From NCBI GenBank assembly GCA_964613745.1, contig CAZTJA010000002.1:56587-120586 (forward strand): 64,000 nucleotides of DNA, given 5' to 3'. The notes under the pieces were generated by a model. It had not been told where the DNA came from and ran no database searches. It saw only the letters and a list, made by a program, of their open reading frames with translations. Positions 14,743-23,569 of the stretch are shown here, piece after piece. A program made the translations under genes and the position numbers. The stretch comes from CAZTJA01 sp964613745. Lineage in GTDB: Bacteria; Desulfobacterota; Desulfomonilia; Desulfomonilales; Desulfomonilaceae. The number at the start of each line of letters is the position of its first letter. Positions within the stretch are counted from its first letter, which is position 1.

Positions 14743-15918
14743 TTACCTTCCACCATTCTCCCACGGTTTCAATACGATCTTCAAACAATCCTCTTCCTTA
14801 CTATTGAATATGTCATACGCTTTCTTTACATCGGTGAGCGGCAGACGATGAGTAATAACATCGTCTAAGCGTACCTTGCCGTTTTTTACGAGATCCAATA
14901 GTTCATCAACATAGCGCTGGACCATCACTTGGCCGCTACGCAAGCTCAGACCTTTGTCAAAAATTTGACCGAAGGGGAAGTTGTCATATGAAGTGCCGTA
15001 AACACCGACAACGGATATGACTCCGCCACGCCGAACTGCACTTACCGCCGTTTCGAGGACATCAATTGTTCCTCGCTCAAGATCGATGGCAGCTTTGATC
15101 TTGTCTAAAACGGATCTGTGGGCTTCCATCCCTACCGCATCAACACATATGTCTGCTCCATGCCCATCCGTCATGGATCTTATGGCATCTACCGGGTTTT
15201 GGTCATCGGCATTGATTACCTCGGAACCTGCAATCGTACGAGCCATTTCCAGTCTGTACGGCAGAATGTCGACTCCGATTACTTTCTTTGCTCCTCGCAA
15301 CCATGCAGACTTTTGGGCCATTATTCCCACCGGACCGCAGCCAAATACCGCGATGGTTTCACCTCCTTTTGGTTCGGCCCAATCAACAGCAGCCCAGCCG
15401 GTTGGGAAAATATCCGTTAGAAAGAGGACCTGATCATCAGTGAGTTCGTCGGGCACTTTGCGCAAATTGAAATCTGCAAAAAGTGCTCTGGCGTACTGAG
15501 CCTGTCCACCATCGTAACCACCGTACAGGTCCGTGTAGCCGTAAAGGGCTCCTCCTTTTTCGCTGAGCGTTCCACCTTCGGGTCCATAATGCTTAGGATT
15601 GGAATTTTCGCAATGAGTGGTCAAATTTTGTCGGCAAAACCAACATTCTCCGCAACCGATAGGGAAAGGGACTATGACGCGATCTCCGGGGGCAAGTTTT
15701 CTAACGTTTGATCCTACTTCTTCGATGACACCCATAAACTCGTGTCCAAGGATCATTGAGCCCAGTTGAGGAAAGAGGCCGTTGTAAATGTGGAGGTCTG
15801 ATCCGCAAATTGCAGTACTCGTAATTTTTACGATTACATCCGTGGGTTGCTCAATCTTGGGATCAGGCACATCTTCTACTCCGATTGTTTTCGGCATTTT
15901 GAAAACAGCAGCTTTCAT
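14743..15918 (-). CDS. Zinc-dependent alcohol/formaldehyde dehydrogenase-like MDR enzyme
   Basis: A 391-residue medium-chain dehydrogenase. The catalytic zinc site is Cys in STAICGSDLHIY, His-Glu in LGHEFMG and a later acidic ligand. The structural zinc site is GCGECWFCRQNLTTHC. The Rossmann motif is FGCGPVGIMA. The insertion GGYDGGQAQYARALFADFNLRKVPDEL and the later MTDGHGADICVDAVGMEAH resemble the glutathione-independent formaldehyde dehydrogenase (Fdh_like) subgroup, longer than ordinary Adh (about 350). It stands alone, preceded by an inverted repeat (15985-15999). The substrate, alcohol or aldehyde, cannot be assigned. Confidence 0.85.
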   Translation of the reverse strand: MKAAVFKMPKTIGVEDVPDPKIEQPTDVIVKITSTAICGSDLHIYNGLFPQLGSMILGHEFMGVIEEVGSNVRKLAPGDRVIVPFPIGCGECWFCRQNLTTHCENSNPKHYGPEGGTLSEKGGALYGYTDLYGGYDGGQAQYARALFADFNLRKVPDELTDDQVLFLTDIFPTGWAAVDWAEPKGGETIAVFGCGPVGIMAQKSAWLRGAKKVIGVDILPYRLEMARTIAGSEVINADDQNPVDAIRSMTDGHGADICVDAVGMEAHRSVLDKIKAAIDLERGTIDVLETAVSAVRRGGVISVVGVYGTSYDNFPFGQIFDKGLSLRSGQVMVQRYVDELLDLVKNGKVRLDDVITHRLPLTDVKKAYDIFNSKEEDCLKIVLKPWENGGR

Positions 15919-15984
15919 AATTGTTCTCCATTAGCAATTCTGATGGAGCCGCTCGCATGAATTTAGCAATTGCCGGCCCCCGAG

Positions 15985-15999
15985 ACGTTCAAAGAACGT
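15985..15999 (-). promoter_or_regulatory. Inverted repeat, operator-like, upstream of the alcohol dehydrogenase
   Basis: ACGTTC-AAA-GAACGT is a perfect 6-3-6 dyad, 67 nt upstream of the dehydrogenase start at 15918. Position and symmetry fit a dimeric repressor or activator site. No specific regulator is assigned. Confidence 0.35.
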
Positions 16000-16109
16000 T
16001 GCAATTCTTCATTCAAGTATAAGCCGTTTTACTCTGAATTGGATATACGTGATGTAATCGACTGAAATGATATTCTGCAGCAGAGCTGTGATAAGTAAAT
16101 GTGGAGTGA

Positions 16110-18368
16110 CTATGCCTTGCTGATTTTGACTATCCCCGATTCAAACAAATATGGATTTATTCCGGCGCCTCTTGTTCTATCTACCGTAGAAGCAGCATCA
16201 ATGATCTGAGCCGCAGCACCGGCCTGGCGATATCCGAAGCCTCTAGCGATCGTAACGGTTCCCGGCCGTACACCGGGTAGTATCTGAATCCGAGTTTTAA
16301 TCTTGTACTTGCCGTCTGAACTTGTCAGAGTTACCTGGTCATTTCTGCCTACGTTCATTTTCGCAGCGTCAGCAACCGAAATGCCGGGGAAATTTTCGGG
16401 TAGAATTTCCAATAACCAGCTGTTCAGGCCGGAAACTGAACCTGGATGGAACGGGAGAGTGAAGGCAATGACCTGAAATTCATTTTCTACGGATGAAGGA
16501 ATGTCATTGTCGGCGGCTTTAGCTTTGCTCCCAAAGATTTGGACCGAAACCGATGGTTCTGGAGAACCGGCGATAACTATCGGAGACCAAGAACCGAAAA
16601 TTCCTCCCCGCTTGAAAGCTTCTTCCGGGTTGTCATCATTTTTTCCAAATTTTACTCCGGTGGTTTTCATTGATTCCAAGGCTACACTCAGTGCTTTGGA
16701 ATAGAATTGTGAAGGCCGCTGAAGGGGCTCAGAATGAAAGCCAGGCAATTCTAGACCGCTACCAATCTCGGAGAGAATGTCTTCCATCAATCGGACGTCC
16801 GACAAAATGGGATAGTATTTCCCGCTCGTGGAATCGATCGCTCCCACCACCGGTTGCCGCACAGTGAGGCCGGTTTTGTTTGCCGTCAAGCGAGGAGGAA
16901 TGCAGACATCCCATCTCTCCAAATAGGTAGTGTCCGGCAGAATGTAATCCGAGTAGACGGAAGTTTCAGTTATGTGCGTATCAATGGAAACGAGGAGAGG
17001 AATATGGGACTGATCTTTCAGGAGATCAGATTGAGAAGGCCGACTATAAACAGGGTCTGAATTCCAGATGATCAGCGCTTTGGGTTGATCGGACCTGAAT
17101 CGATTCTTCTCTCTTCCGACTAATTTCTGCTCAGCTTCTGAAACCCACGAGTGATTTTCAGCAATCAAACCGCCGGACCCTGGTACGGATCCAACCATTT
17201 TATTCAAGGACAAAATAATGGAGCTGGTTTCTTCTGCAGAAGCTTGTCTGAGAATTCCACGCCCGGGAAAAGCACAGGCCGATTTTCCTGCAGTTACGAG
17301 CGTATCCGCCAACAAGGCAGGAATTCTCTCCGTAAGTCCTGCAGCATTCGCCCACTGTGGAACGGTTTGGGATAACGCTTCAATTTTGAACTTTTCAGTT
17401 GGCGATTCAATTCTATCGGAATAGCGATCCAGCAAAGATCGCATTATGCCGAATGCCAATTCACGATCTCTGCCCGGAATTAAAGGAACCCAGAGGTCGG
17501 ATTTTGAGGCTGAGGTTGAAAGACGAGGGTCAACAACGGCCCACTTGATTGACGGGGACTCAATTCGCCGGTCGCTTAATATACGAGCAATTCCAACAAG
17601 GGGAATGCCGGAATCCAGGGGTGCGTCTCCAAAGCTTACCAAAGAACTCAAGTGATCGTAGTCGGGTGCAATTGGTCCCGTTAGTGGCCCGAAAACATTT
17701 TGCGCCGCAGCATTAATGACCAAATTCGGCTGGATTGAGGAATCTCTCAAAACTTCGGCAGTCCCGAATGCGTTAGCGAAGCGACGTATGAACAGCAATG
17801 ATCCCCAATCAACCTGGCCCAGCAAAAAATGAATGCCCCCCTCCTGAGAGTGAATCCGTGCTAGTCCTTCGATGTTGCCTTTACCGAACAGATAGCCACC
17901 CGAAAGAATTTCCGTTAAAGCCTGTTCCCAGGATATAGCACTCCACTTACCTGATCCACGCTCGCCCACTCTCTTCAGCGGCCTAGCCACCCTGAAGGGG
18001 TCATATAGTGTTTGTATTCCGCTGCCCCCCACGGCACAGATCGAACGGTTGTCGGCGGATCCATTTCCGGTTGATGAATCTCCCACCCGGCCGGCATTCG
18101 AGGCAAGGCCGTAAGGACTGCCTCCGATTTTAACCAATGCGCCTTGGGCCACTCGACAACCAATGGAACAGTTTCCCGGACATAGGCCGCATGTAGTAAA
18201 GACCGTCTCAACCCCAACCGTAGTTTCCACGGGGTCCATACCGGGAGCGCCTTTGATGAATTTAGGGACAGGGGAATCCGTTCCAAAAAGGCTGCATCCA
18301 GCAAACAGTGTTGCGCCGCCCATTGCCCCGGCTATTTTTAAGAATTCCCGTCTCGAATATGAACGCAT
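16110..18368 (-). CDS. Tat-exported molybdopterin-oxidoreductase-like subunit, QrcB/PsrA-like
   Basis: A 752-residue periplasmic protein. I chose ATG 18368 (5 nt after the NrfD stop) because the Tat signal SRREFLKIAGAMGGATLFAGC begins there; the Cys25 lipobox (LFAGC) suggests a lipoprotein. Cys60, Cys63, Cys67 and Cys71 (CGLCPGNCSIGC), with a later Cys in RSICAVG, form the N-terminal [4Fe-4S] region of the DMSO-reductase superfamily. Later motifs (SFGDAPLDSG, WNSDPVYS, DYILPDTTYLERWD) match the pterin-binding domains. Where active enzymes carry the Mo ligand (Cys/Ser/Sec about 30 residues before the FGxxPLxSG motif) I see no Cys, as described for QrcB, which binds no Mo. The likely role is an electron-transfer subunit facing periplasmic cytochromes; a Psr-like reductase is the alternative. 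Confidence 0.75.
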   Translation of the reverse strand: MRSYSRREFLKIAGAMGGATLFAGCSLFGTDSPVPKFIKGAPGMDPVETTVGVETVFTTCGLCPGNCSIGCRVAQGALVKIGGSPYGLASNAGRVGDSSTGNGSADNRSICAVGGSGIQTLYDPFRVARPLKRVGERGSGKWSAISWEQALTEILSGGYLFGKGNIEGLARIHSQEGGIHFLLGQVDWGSLLFIRRFANAFGTAEVLRDSSIQPNLVINAAAQNVFGPLTGPIAPDYDHLSSLVSFGDAPLDSGIPLVGIARILSDRRIESPSIKWAVVDPRLSTSASKSDLWVPLIPGRDRELAFGIMRSLLDRYSDRIESPTEKFKIEALSQTVPQWANAAGLTERIPALLADTLVTAGKSACAFPGRGILRQASAEETSSIILSLNKMVGSVPGSGGLIAENHSWVSEAEQKLVGREKNRFRSDQPKALIIWNSDPVYSRPSQSDLLKDQSHIPLLVSIDTHITETSVYSDYILPDTTYLERWDVCIPPRLTANKTGLTVRQPVVGAIDSTSGKYYPILSDVRLMEDILSEIGSGLELPGFHSEPLQRPSQFYSKALSVALESMKTTGVKFGKNDDNPEEAFKRGGIFGSWSPIVIAGSPEPSVSVQIFGSKAKAADNDIPSSVENEFQVIAFTLPFHPGSVSGLNSWLLEILPENFPGISVADAAKMNVGRNDQVTLTSSDGKYKIKTRIQILPGVRPGTVTIARGFGYRQAGAAAQIIDAASTVDRTRGAGINPYLFESGIVKISKA

Positions 18369-18373
18369 GTCTC

Positions 18374-19264
18374 TCAGCTTAATGGAATATCGAAACCTAT
18401 GAACACCACTGAATAGCGCATCAAAAATACGCCTCCGATTATCAACACGGAAGCAGTAGCGAGCCACATTCTGCGGTTTCGGGTTTGCGGAAGTAACAAA
18501 ATTACGAGTGGAACCAGCATGCCTGCAACTAATTCGCCCCAAACGTACAATGTTTCGTGCAGAGCAAGCATGATGGAGGCATAACCATCTGCATTCGATA
18601 CCAACAGGGTCAACCAGAATGAACCATTCCAGAATAAATCGGTCAGGAGTATGCCGATCATCATTATTCTCAAGCTCTTGAACAGGTCGGGATCGAGTTT
18701 CTCTTTCCGGTACCGGTCCATGATCAACGCAACGACCACTAAGAGCGCAATTCCCGACAGCAGAGCCGACGTAAGAAAATATCCGGGCATAAGAGCGGAA
18801 TGCCACCATGCTCGAGCACGCACAAGAGCGAAAGCAAATCCCGTGTATGCATGTACGAAGATGGCCAAAGGAACGGTTATCATGCCGAGAATCTTGGTCA
18901 CTCGATCGTTCTTTACGAATATAAAGTAAATGTAAATGAGATTCGCTATGGGATAGAGAGTCAGTAAATAGGAACCATAAGATAGCGCCGAAGTACGATT
19001 AAAATATTCCGGAACCAGGGTATGCCAGAAACGTGTCGGTTGATGTAGATCTAAGATTAGGCATGCCGGTGCAAGCAACAGCAATAAAAAAGAGATAATT
19101 GCCGAGGGCAATGCCATAGGTTTGAATCGTTTGATTCCGAAAACAGTGGACAAAGTAGAAAGAATAAAAGATCCCGCAGAAAGTCCGGTAAAATAGAAGT
19201 ACAGAGGAATGTAAATTTTCCAGGGAACTTCATGGGGAACATTGTAGAGGACCGTAGTATCCAT
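18374..19264 (-). CDS. NrfD/PsrC-like membrane subunit (quinone site), QrcD-like
   Basis: A 296-residue integral membrane protein with about eight helices. VPWKIYIPLYFYFTGLSAGSFILS is the typical first-helix motif of NrfD/PsrC proteins, which bind menaquinone near the periplasmic face without haem. LHQPTRFWHTLVP in the second loop and GFALVRARAWWHSALMP are further family signatures. The ATG overlaps the stop of the upstream FeS gene by one base (TAATG), so the two are translationally coupled. It is the quinone-reactive anchor of the four-subunit module 16110-20544. Confidence 0.85.
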   Translation of the reverse strand: MDTTVLYNVPHEVPWKIYIPLYFYFTGLSAGSFILSTLSTVFGIKRFKPMALPSAIISFLLLLLAPACLILDLHQPTRFWHTLVPEYFNRTSALSYGSYLLTLYPIANLIYIYFIFVKNDRVTKILGMITVPLAIFVHAYTGFAFALVRARAWWHSALMPGYFLTSALLSGIALLVVVALIMDRYRKEKLDPDLFKSLRIMMIGILLTDLFWNGSFWLTLLVSNADGYASIMLALHETLYVWGELVAGMLVPLVILLLPQTRNRRMWLATASVLIIGGVFLMRYSVVFIGFDIPLS

Positions 19265-19995
19265 TACTTGTCCTTGTTCCGGTTCCAGTAATCTGCAAAG
19301 GGACTCGGTATAGATTTTCGATAATTTATGATCTGCTCATCAAAATCGTCCGAAAACTGGATCCGTCCTTTTAACTGGTGGTCAGCTTCAACATAGAAAA
19401 CTTTAGGTTTGGTCCCCAATTCGGGCTTGATGACACTGGTGGGCAACAAAGACAATCTCTTAGCAATTTCCGAATCCGGATCATCCATATCCCCGAAAAC
19501 AAGGGCACCGGATAAACAGGATTCGACACACGCAGGCTGTAGCCCGACGTCAATTCTGGTTGCGCAAAAATCGCATTTATCGGCAGTATGCCTAATTGGA
19601 TTGAAAAATCTGGCATCATAGGGACAAGCCGAAATACACATGCCGCACCCTATGCACTTGCCGTAATACATGACGATGACACCGTCTTGGTCCCGCCTTA
19701 CCGTAGCCTGAACCGGACAAACCTGCACGCAAGGGGGAACGTCGCAGTGGTTACACAACCTTCTCAAAAACTTGTTGCTGACGTTGGGAAATGTGCCCTT
19801 CTGAATGCCTTTGACCCATGAACGCCAATACCCCAGAGGCACGTTGTTTTCACTCTTGCATGCGATTGTGCAACTGTGGCAACCAATGCACCTTCTCTGG
19901 TCAACCAACATGGCCCAACGCTTACGCTTTACGGGTTCATTGGTGGAAGGATTCTTCGGGTCAAAACTGCTTTTAGCTTGATTATTGTCGCTCAT
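19264..19995 (-). CDS. Four-cluster ferredoxin subunit, QrcC/PsrB-like
   Basis: A 243-residue DMSO-reductase-type FeS protein with 16 Cys in four groups: CIGCHSCTIAC, CNHCDVPPCVQVC, CIGCGMCISAC and CDFCATRI...CVESC. These ligate four [4Fe-4S] clusters that wire the NrfD quinone site to the Mo-like subunit. There is no signal peptide; such subunits are usually co-exported by Tat with their catalytic partner. It lies 9 nt after the cytochrome gene and overlaps the NrfD gene by one base. Confidence 0.9.
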   Translation of the reverse strand: MSDNNQAKSSFDPKNPSTNEPVKRKRWAMLVDQRRCIGCHSCTIACKSENNVPLGYWRSWVKGIQKGTFPNVSNKFLRRLCNHCDVPPCVQVCPVQATVRRDQDGVIVMYYGKCIGCGMCISACPYDARFFNPIRHTADKCDFCATRIDVGLQPACVESCLSGALVFGDMDDPDSEIAKRLSLLPTSVIKPELGTKPKVFYVEADHQLKGRIQFSDDFDEQIINYRKSIPSPFADYWNRNKDK

Positions 19996-20004
19996 GAATT
20001 ACAA

Positions 20005-20544
20005 CTATCTACTTTGATGACACTTGAGGCATTCGAGTCTACTGAATGACTCTTTACCATCGTGACAATTTCCGGTGGCGCACGTAGCACATGCCCTCGG
20101 TACCTCATACGTGACGAGCCCTGCATCAGACGTTTGGATATTATCAGCAAAGGCTAAAGTAGAGGTATCTCTTCCTATGCGGTACTTAACCGGCGGTGTG
20201 TCTTGCAAGGCTCTAATCGTGTACGTGCCTCGTTTCTGTGAGGCGAATATTCCTTCGTGACAGACCTTGCAATCCTTATACTTTCCTTTTTGAAACCACA
20301 TATGATTGTAATGGCTGAAAGTGACCGGGCCGGGTGATCCAGCGCCCGTGTAAGAGATTGTGCCGCCTCCAAAAACGCTCGAAAGGCTCAAAATAGCCGT
20401 AAGGACTGCTCCGGCAATGAGCACAATCAGAATCATTCCTACTCCGACCGCCTGAAATCTCCAATAAGGAGACTGGTCGGGTAAATTCCGAAAATACCCA
20501 ATAATGCCTGTTATCGTGCCGGTTTTTGTCTGTTTGGACGACAT
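20005..20544 (-). CDS. Membrane-anchored triheme c7-type cytochrome (QrcA-like position)
   Basis: A 179-residue protein with one N-terminal membrane helix (residues about 32-57) and a periplasmic domain with three haem sites: CKVCH, an unusual CX4CH (CATGNCH) and CLKCH near the C-terminus. SHYNHMWFQKGKYKDCKVCH is the c7/triheme pattern. QrcA of Desulfovibrio is described as a hexahaem protein, so this is a smaller cytochrome in the same position. It starts 6 nt after the flavoprotein stop, which places the fumarate-reductase-like and quinone modules in one transcript. Confidence 0.85.
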   Translation of the reverse strand: MSSKQTKTGTITGIIGYFRNLPDQSPYWRFQAVGVGMILIVLIAGAVLTAILSLSSVFGGGTISYTGAGSPGPVTFSHYNHMWFQKGKYKDCKVCHEGIFASQKRGTYTIRALQDTPPVKYRIGRDTSTLAFADNIQTSDAGLVTYEVPRACATCATGNCHDGKESFSRLECLKCHQSR

Positions 20545-20550
20545 CTTGGT

Positions 20551-22230
20551 TTAACGTACCGTCCCCACATACGTACTGGTCCACTGACGACGTTTGACAT
20601 CCGGATTTCCGTAATCCGGTAAAACCATGGGTGAAACTCTTCCCGAGTCTATACCTGCATCTTCGAGTTCTTTGTGGTAGGCCCGCACATGCTCTACCGA
20701 CAGAGAGCCTATCTCGGATCGGTCCTTCACATACTGACCGGAAGCGATACCCGCCAACCTGCCGAAAACGGTAATATCCAGGAGCGAATTTCCCATCAAT
20801 CTATTTGCTCCGTGGACTCCTCCACCGACCTCTCCGGCTACAAAGAATCCGGGCACATTCGTGCTGCTGTCCGCATTGTAAGCCAATCCGCCGTTCTGAT
20901 AATGAAGCGTCGGGTAAATCAACATGGGCAGCTTGGAAATATCTATTCCATATCGCTTGAACAAGATGTACTTTGCCGGGAATTCGCGTTCAACTGTACC
21001 TTCTCCTTCAAGCATGTCGATCATTGGTGAATCGAGCCACACTCCGAATTTTCCTTTTTGACCCGGCACCGGAACGCCTTTTCCAATTTTGGTGCATTCC
21101 CGAATGATACTTGCGGACTCTATATCTCGAGGTTCCCGCTCAAAAACAAACTGATCTCCATCGATATTTACGAGATTTGCTCCCGCACCTCTAACTTTCT
21201 CCGTGATCAACAGGCCTTCAGCCTGCTCCGGGAAGACGGCTCCAGTAGGATGGTACTGGGTAGCATGAAGAAACCGAACTCCCACACCAAGACGATATCC
21301 CATAATCAGGCCGTCACCGGTCGCTCCATAATGATTCGTAGTCATGAATCCCTGCATATGAAGTCTACCGGAACCGCCGGTGGCCATGACTACAGCCTTG
21401 GCCTTCACGATAAAGTATTCTTCGGTTTCCAGATTGTACAGGACTGCACCGGAACAGCGGCCCTTGTCATCCATGAGCAGCTCGACAGCAGGTGAAAATT
21501 CGATTATGCCGATGTCCTTGTTCCTATTTCTTGCTTCATCACGAAGAACTCGCATGATTTCAGCACCGGTCATATCACCGGCATAATGCATTCGTTTCCG
21601 ACTTGTTCCGGCGCCGTGGAGCGTAAACATCTTGCCGTCAGGCCGCTTGTTAAACATGCATCCGAGTTTTTCGAGCCAGCCTATGACTTTTGGAGCTTCT
21701 AAAACCATCATTCTGACGAGATCAGGATCGTTTTCGAAGTGTCCGCCGCCCATGACGTCGAGATAGTGGTAATAAGGCGAGTCTTTCCAAAATTTTGTGG
21801 CCGCCTGTATTCCACCTTCGGCCATCATCGTATTCGCGTCGCCGTGCCGTAGTTTGTTGACGATGATTACCCGAGCGCCTTGTTCCTGAGCTATGAGAGC
21901 GGCAGCAGTGCCTGCCCCGCCGCCTCCAATCACGAGCACGTCGGTTTCGTAATGAACTTCACTCAAATCAATCTTGTCGGGTTCGACTCTGCTGCGGGAT
22001 TCAAATACATCGGCTATCTCTTGAGCAACCGAATATCCCTTGCTGGGACCTATCTTAAGTTCCCTCAGTGCACCGGATCGGAAATCCGGGTGGTACTTTT
22101 CGAGCCGATCCTTCCTCTCATCGAGAGTAAGAGCCCTAAATTCCTGGCCGGCCTTTTTCCTGGCTACCCTCTCAGGACGAGTCTTTTCGACCTTCTTAAT
22201 CAATTCCAATAATTCTGCGGTATATCCCAT
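20551..22230 (-). CDS. FAD flavoprotein of the fumarate reductase/succinate dehydrogenase family
   Basis: A 559-residue cytoplasmic flavoprotein with no signal peptide. Residues 1-95 are an N-terminal extension not found in FrdA. GGGGAG (102-107) binds ADP of FAD. TMMAEGGIQAA, QYHPTG, TEKVRGAGANLV and GGVHGANRLMGNSLLDI are the FrdA/SdhA/NadB signatures, including the catalytic-type Arg. The position of the FAD-linking His (HTxAAEGG in E. coli FrdA) is Asn133, so FAD should be non-covalent, as in NadB. It is preceded by an FrdB-like FeS gene (37 nt) and followed by the cytochrome at 6 nt. Fumarate reduction is the simplest guess; another enoate acceptor is possible. Confidence 0.85.
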   Translation of the reverse strand: MGYTAELLELIKKVEKTRPERVARKKAGQEFRALTLDERKDRLEKYHPDFRSGALRELKIGPSKGYSVAQEIADVFESRSRVEPDKIDLSEVHYETDVLVIGGGGAGTAAALIAQEQGARVIIVNKLRHGDANTMMAEGGIQAATKFWKDSPYYHYLDVMGGGHFENDPDLVRMMVLEAPKVIGWLEKLGCMFNKRPDGKMFTLHGAGTSRKRMHYAGDMTGAEIMRVLRDEARNRNKDIGIIEFSPAVELLMDDKGRCSGAVLYNLETEEYFIVKAKAVVMATGGSGRLHMQGFMTTNHYGATGDGLIMGYRLGVGVRFLHATQYHPTGAVFPEQAEGLLITEKVRGAGANLVNIDGDQFVFEREPRDIESASIIRECTKIGKGVPVPGQKGKFGVWLDSPMIDMLEGEGTVEREFPAKYILFKRYGIDISKLPMLIYPTLHYQNGGLAYNADSSTNVPGFFVAGEVGGGVHGANRLMGNSLLDITVFGRLAGIASGQYVKDRSEIGSLSVEHVRAYHKELEDAGIDSGRVSPMVLPDYGNPDVKRRQWTSTYVGTVR

Positions 22231-22267
22231 GCGCTCCTCCGCTTACGGAAGCCGGTCTATTAGTCGT

Positions 22268-23044
22268 TTAAAGATACTGCTTGTCTTCCGGTTCCCACAT
22301 TTCATCACCGGTGTGGGGCTCCATTTGTCTTTCAACATATAATTTTCGTAGGGTCTCTAGGTCCGATGTCATCAGTTTCCGGAGCGGTTCATCAAAGCGG
22401 CTCGACTCTATCCTGCCGATCATTTCCTGCACGTGCGTAGCCTGTGGTTTGAGGTGACGTCCCGTTAAACGTCGGCACAGCATACCGATGTGATACTGTG
22501 ATAATTCAGCAGGGCATCTGGAAGTACAAATGCCGCACATGACGCACGACATGGAAATTTCCGCCGCTTCTTCGATTTCGCCTCTGAGTGCTTTAGAGAC
22601 GTACTCCATTACAGAGATTTCCATAGGGCAGGATTTTGTACATGTATTACATCCCATGCACTTGGCCAGTTCGGGGTAAAGCTTTAGTATGGTTTTTCCG
22701 CTCGCTTCAAGTTCTTCTATGTCATAAACAGCCTTGTTCGCCGGGAAAAAAGGAATCATGGCCAAATACATGTTAGGCTGAACCACAGTCTGACAGGCCA
22801 ATCCAACGTGGATTTTCGCGCTGCCCGGCAGGCGATACACAGTAGCGCAAGCGCCGCAAATGCCCCCTCTACAGCCACAACCGCGGATTAACTGATAGCC
22901 GGCGAACTCGAACGCCTTTTGTATGGTTAAAGTGGCCGGAACATCATATCTTTTTCCCATGATAAAAATCGGGATTAAATCAGTGCGAATTCCTTCGGCC
23001 AGAGCTTTTGCGGCATCCATTGTTTTGGGTTCGGCTAAAGACAT
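22268..23044 (-). CDS. FrdB-like iron-sulfur subunit ([2Fe-2S] plus two [4Fe-4S])
   Basis: A 258-residue protein. I chose ATG 23044 (AAGGA upstream) over an in-frame start at 23089. Residues about 60-100 form a plant-type [2Fe-2S] site (CGCRGGICGAC, then a Cys in GLACQ). Two C-x2-C-x2-C-x3-CP motifs follow (CMGCNTCTKSCP and CVMCGICTSRCP). Canonical FrdB has one [4Fe-4S] and one [3Fe-4S]; here both look like [4Fe-4S] sites. It is adjacent to the flavoprotein and is its expected electron donor, and no quinone-binding cytochrome b subunit follows. Confidence 0.85.
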   Translation of the reverse strand: MSLAEPKTMDAAKALAEGIRTDLIPIFIMGKRYDVPATLTIQKAFEFAGYQLIRGCGCRGGICGACATVYRLPGSAKIHVGLACQTVVQPNMYLAMIPFFPANKAVYDIEELEASGKTILKLYPELAKCMGCNTCTKSCPMEISVMEYVSKALRGEIEEAAEISMSCVMCGICTSRCPAELSQYHIGMLCRRLTGRHLKPQATHVQEMIGRIESSRFDEPLRKLMTSDLETLRKLYVERQMEPHTGDEMWEPEDKQYL

Positions 23045-23069
23045 TTCGGAGTCCTTTCTCAAGAATAGC

Positions 23070-23549
23070 TCATCGGGCCACAAAAACACCTATTACGATG
23101 CCTAGTATGAGGGCGATGATCGCCATAAAATAGTTGTCGAGCGCGGCAATTCTGGGCGCCGGCTGAATTGTTTCGGGTATAACTTCATCGACAATGTAGT
23201 CTTTATACGCAGTATCAACCTGCGGACAGGAGAGCACACAGGAATAACATTGCTCGCAGTCTTCACCCACACAGGACTCCAGGGCGAAAGAAGTCCTCTG
23301 TTCCGTTTTTTCAAAGCGCTTGGGATCTTTCCTCAAAACCGGACATGAGTCAATGCAATTGCCGCAAGCCAAGCAGCCCTTATCTCCAGTTATGTCGCAG
23401 CTGTCGTCGGAAATATATAATCTGTGATACGGTTCCATTCCTTTGGACAACAAGCGAAATCGGGCCACAGGCGGCTCTTTTGTCTCCAGAATGACGTCGG
23501 CGACTTCCTTGTTTACGTTTTGATTTGGATCATCTTTGATGTTAGGCAT
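23070..23549 (-). CDS. Ferredoxin with C-terminal membrane anchor
   Basis: A 159-residue protein. I chose ATG 23549 (GGGAGC upstream); the alternative GTG at 23573 abuts the cytochrome stop. Two cluster motifs are present: CDITGDKGCLACGNCIDSCP and CVGEDCEQCYSCVLSCP, each with an extra upstream Cys. One hydrophobic helix (about residues 138-157, FMAIIALILGIVIGVFVA) closes the protein, so the clusters would sit on the cytoplasmic side if the tail is inserted C-out. It lies between the heptahaem cytochrome and the FrdB-like gene, a natural bridge between them. Confidence 0.8.
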   Translation of the reverse strand: MPNIKDDPNQNVNKEVADVILETKEPPVARFRLLSKGMEPYHRLYISDDSCDITGDKGCLACGNCIDSCPVLRKDPKRFEKTEQRTSFALESCVGEDCEQCYSCVLSCPQVDTAYKDYIVDEVIPETIQPAPRIAALDNYFMAIIALILGIVIGVFVAR

Positions 23550-23569
23550 TTGAAGCTCCCGGCGTGCCG

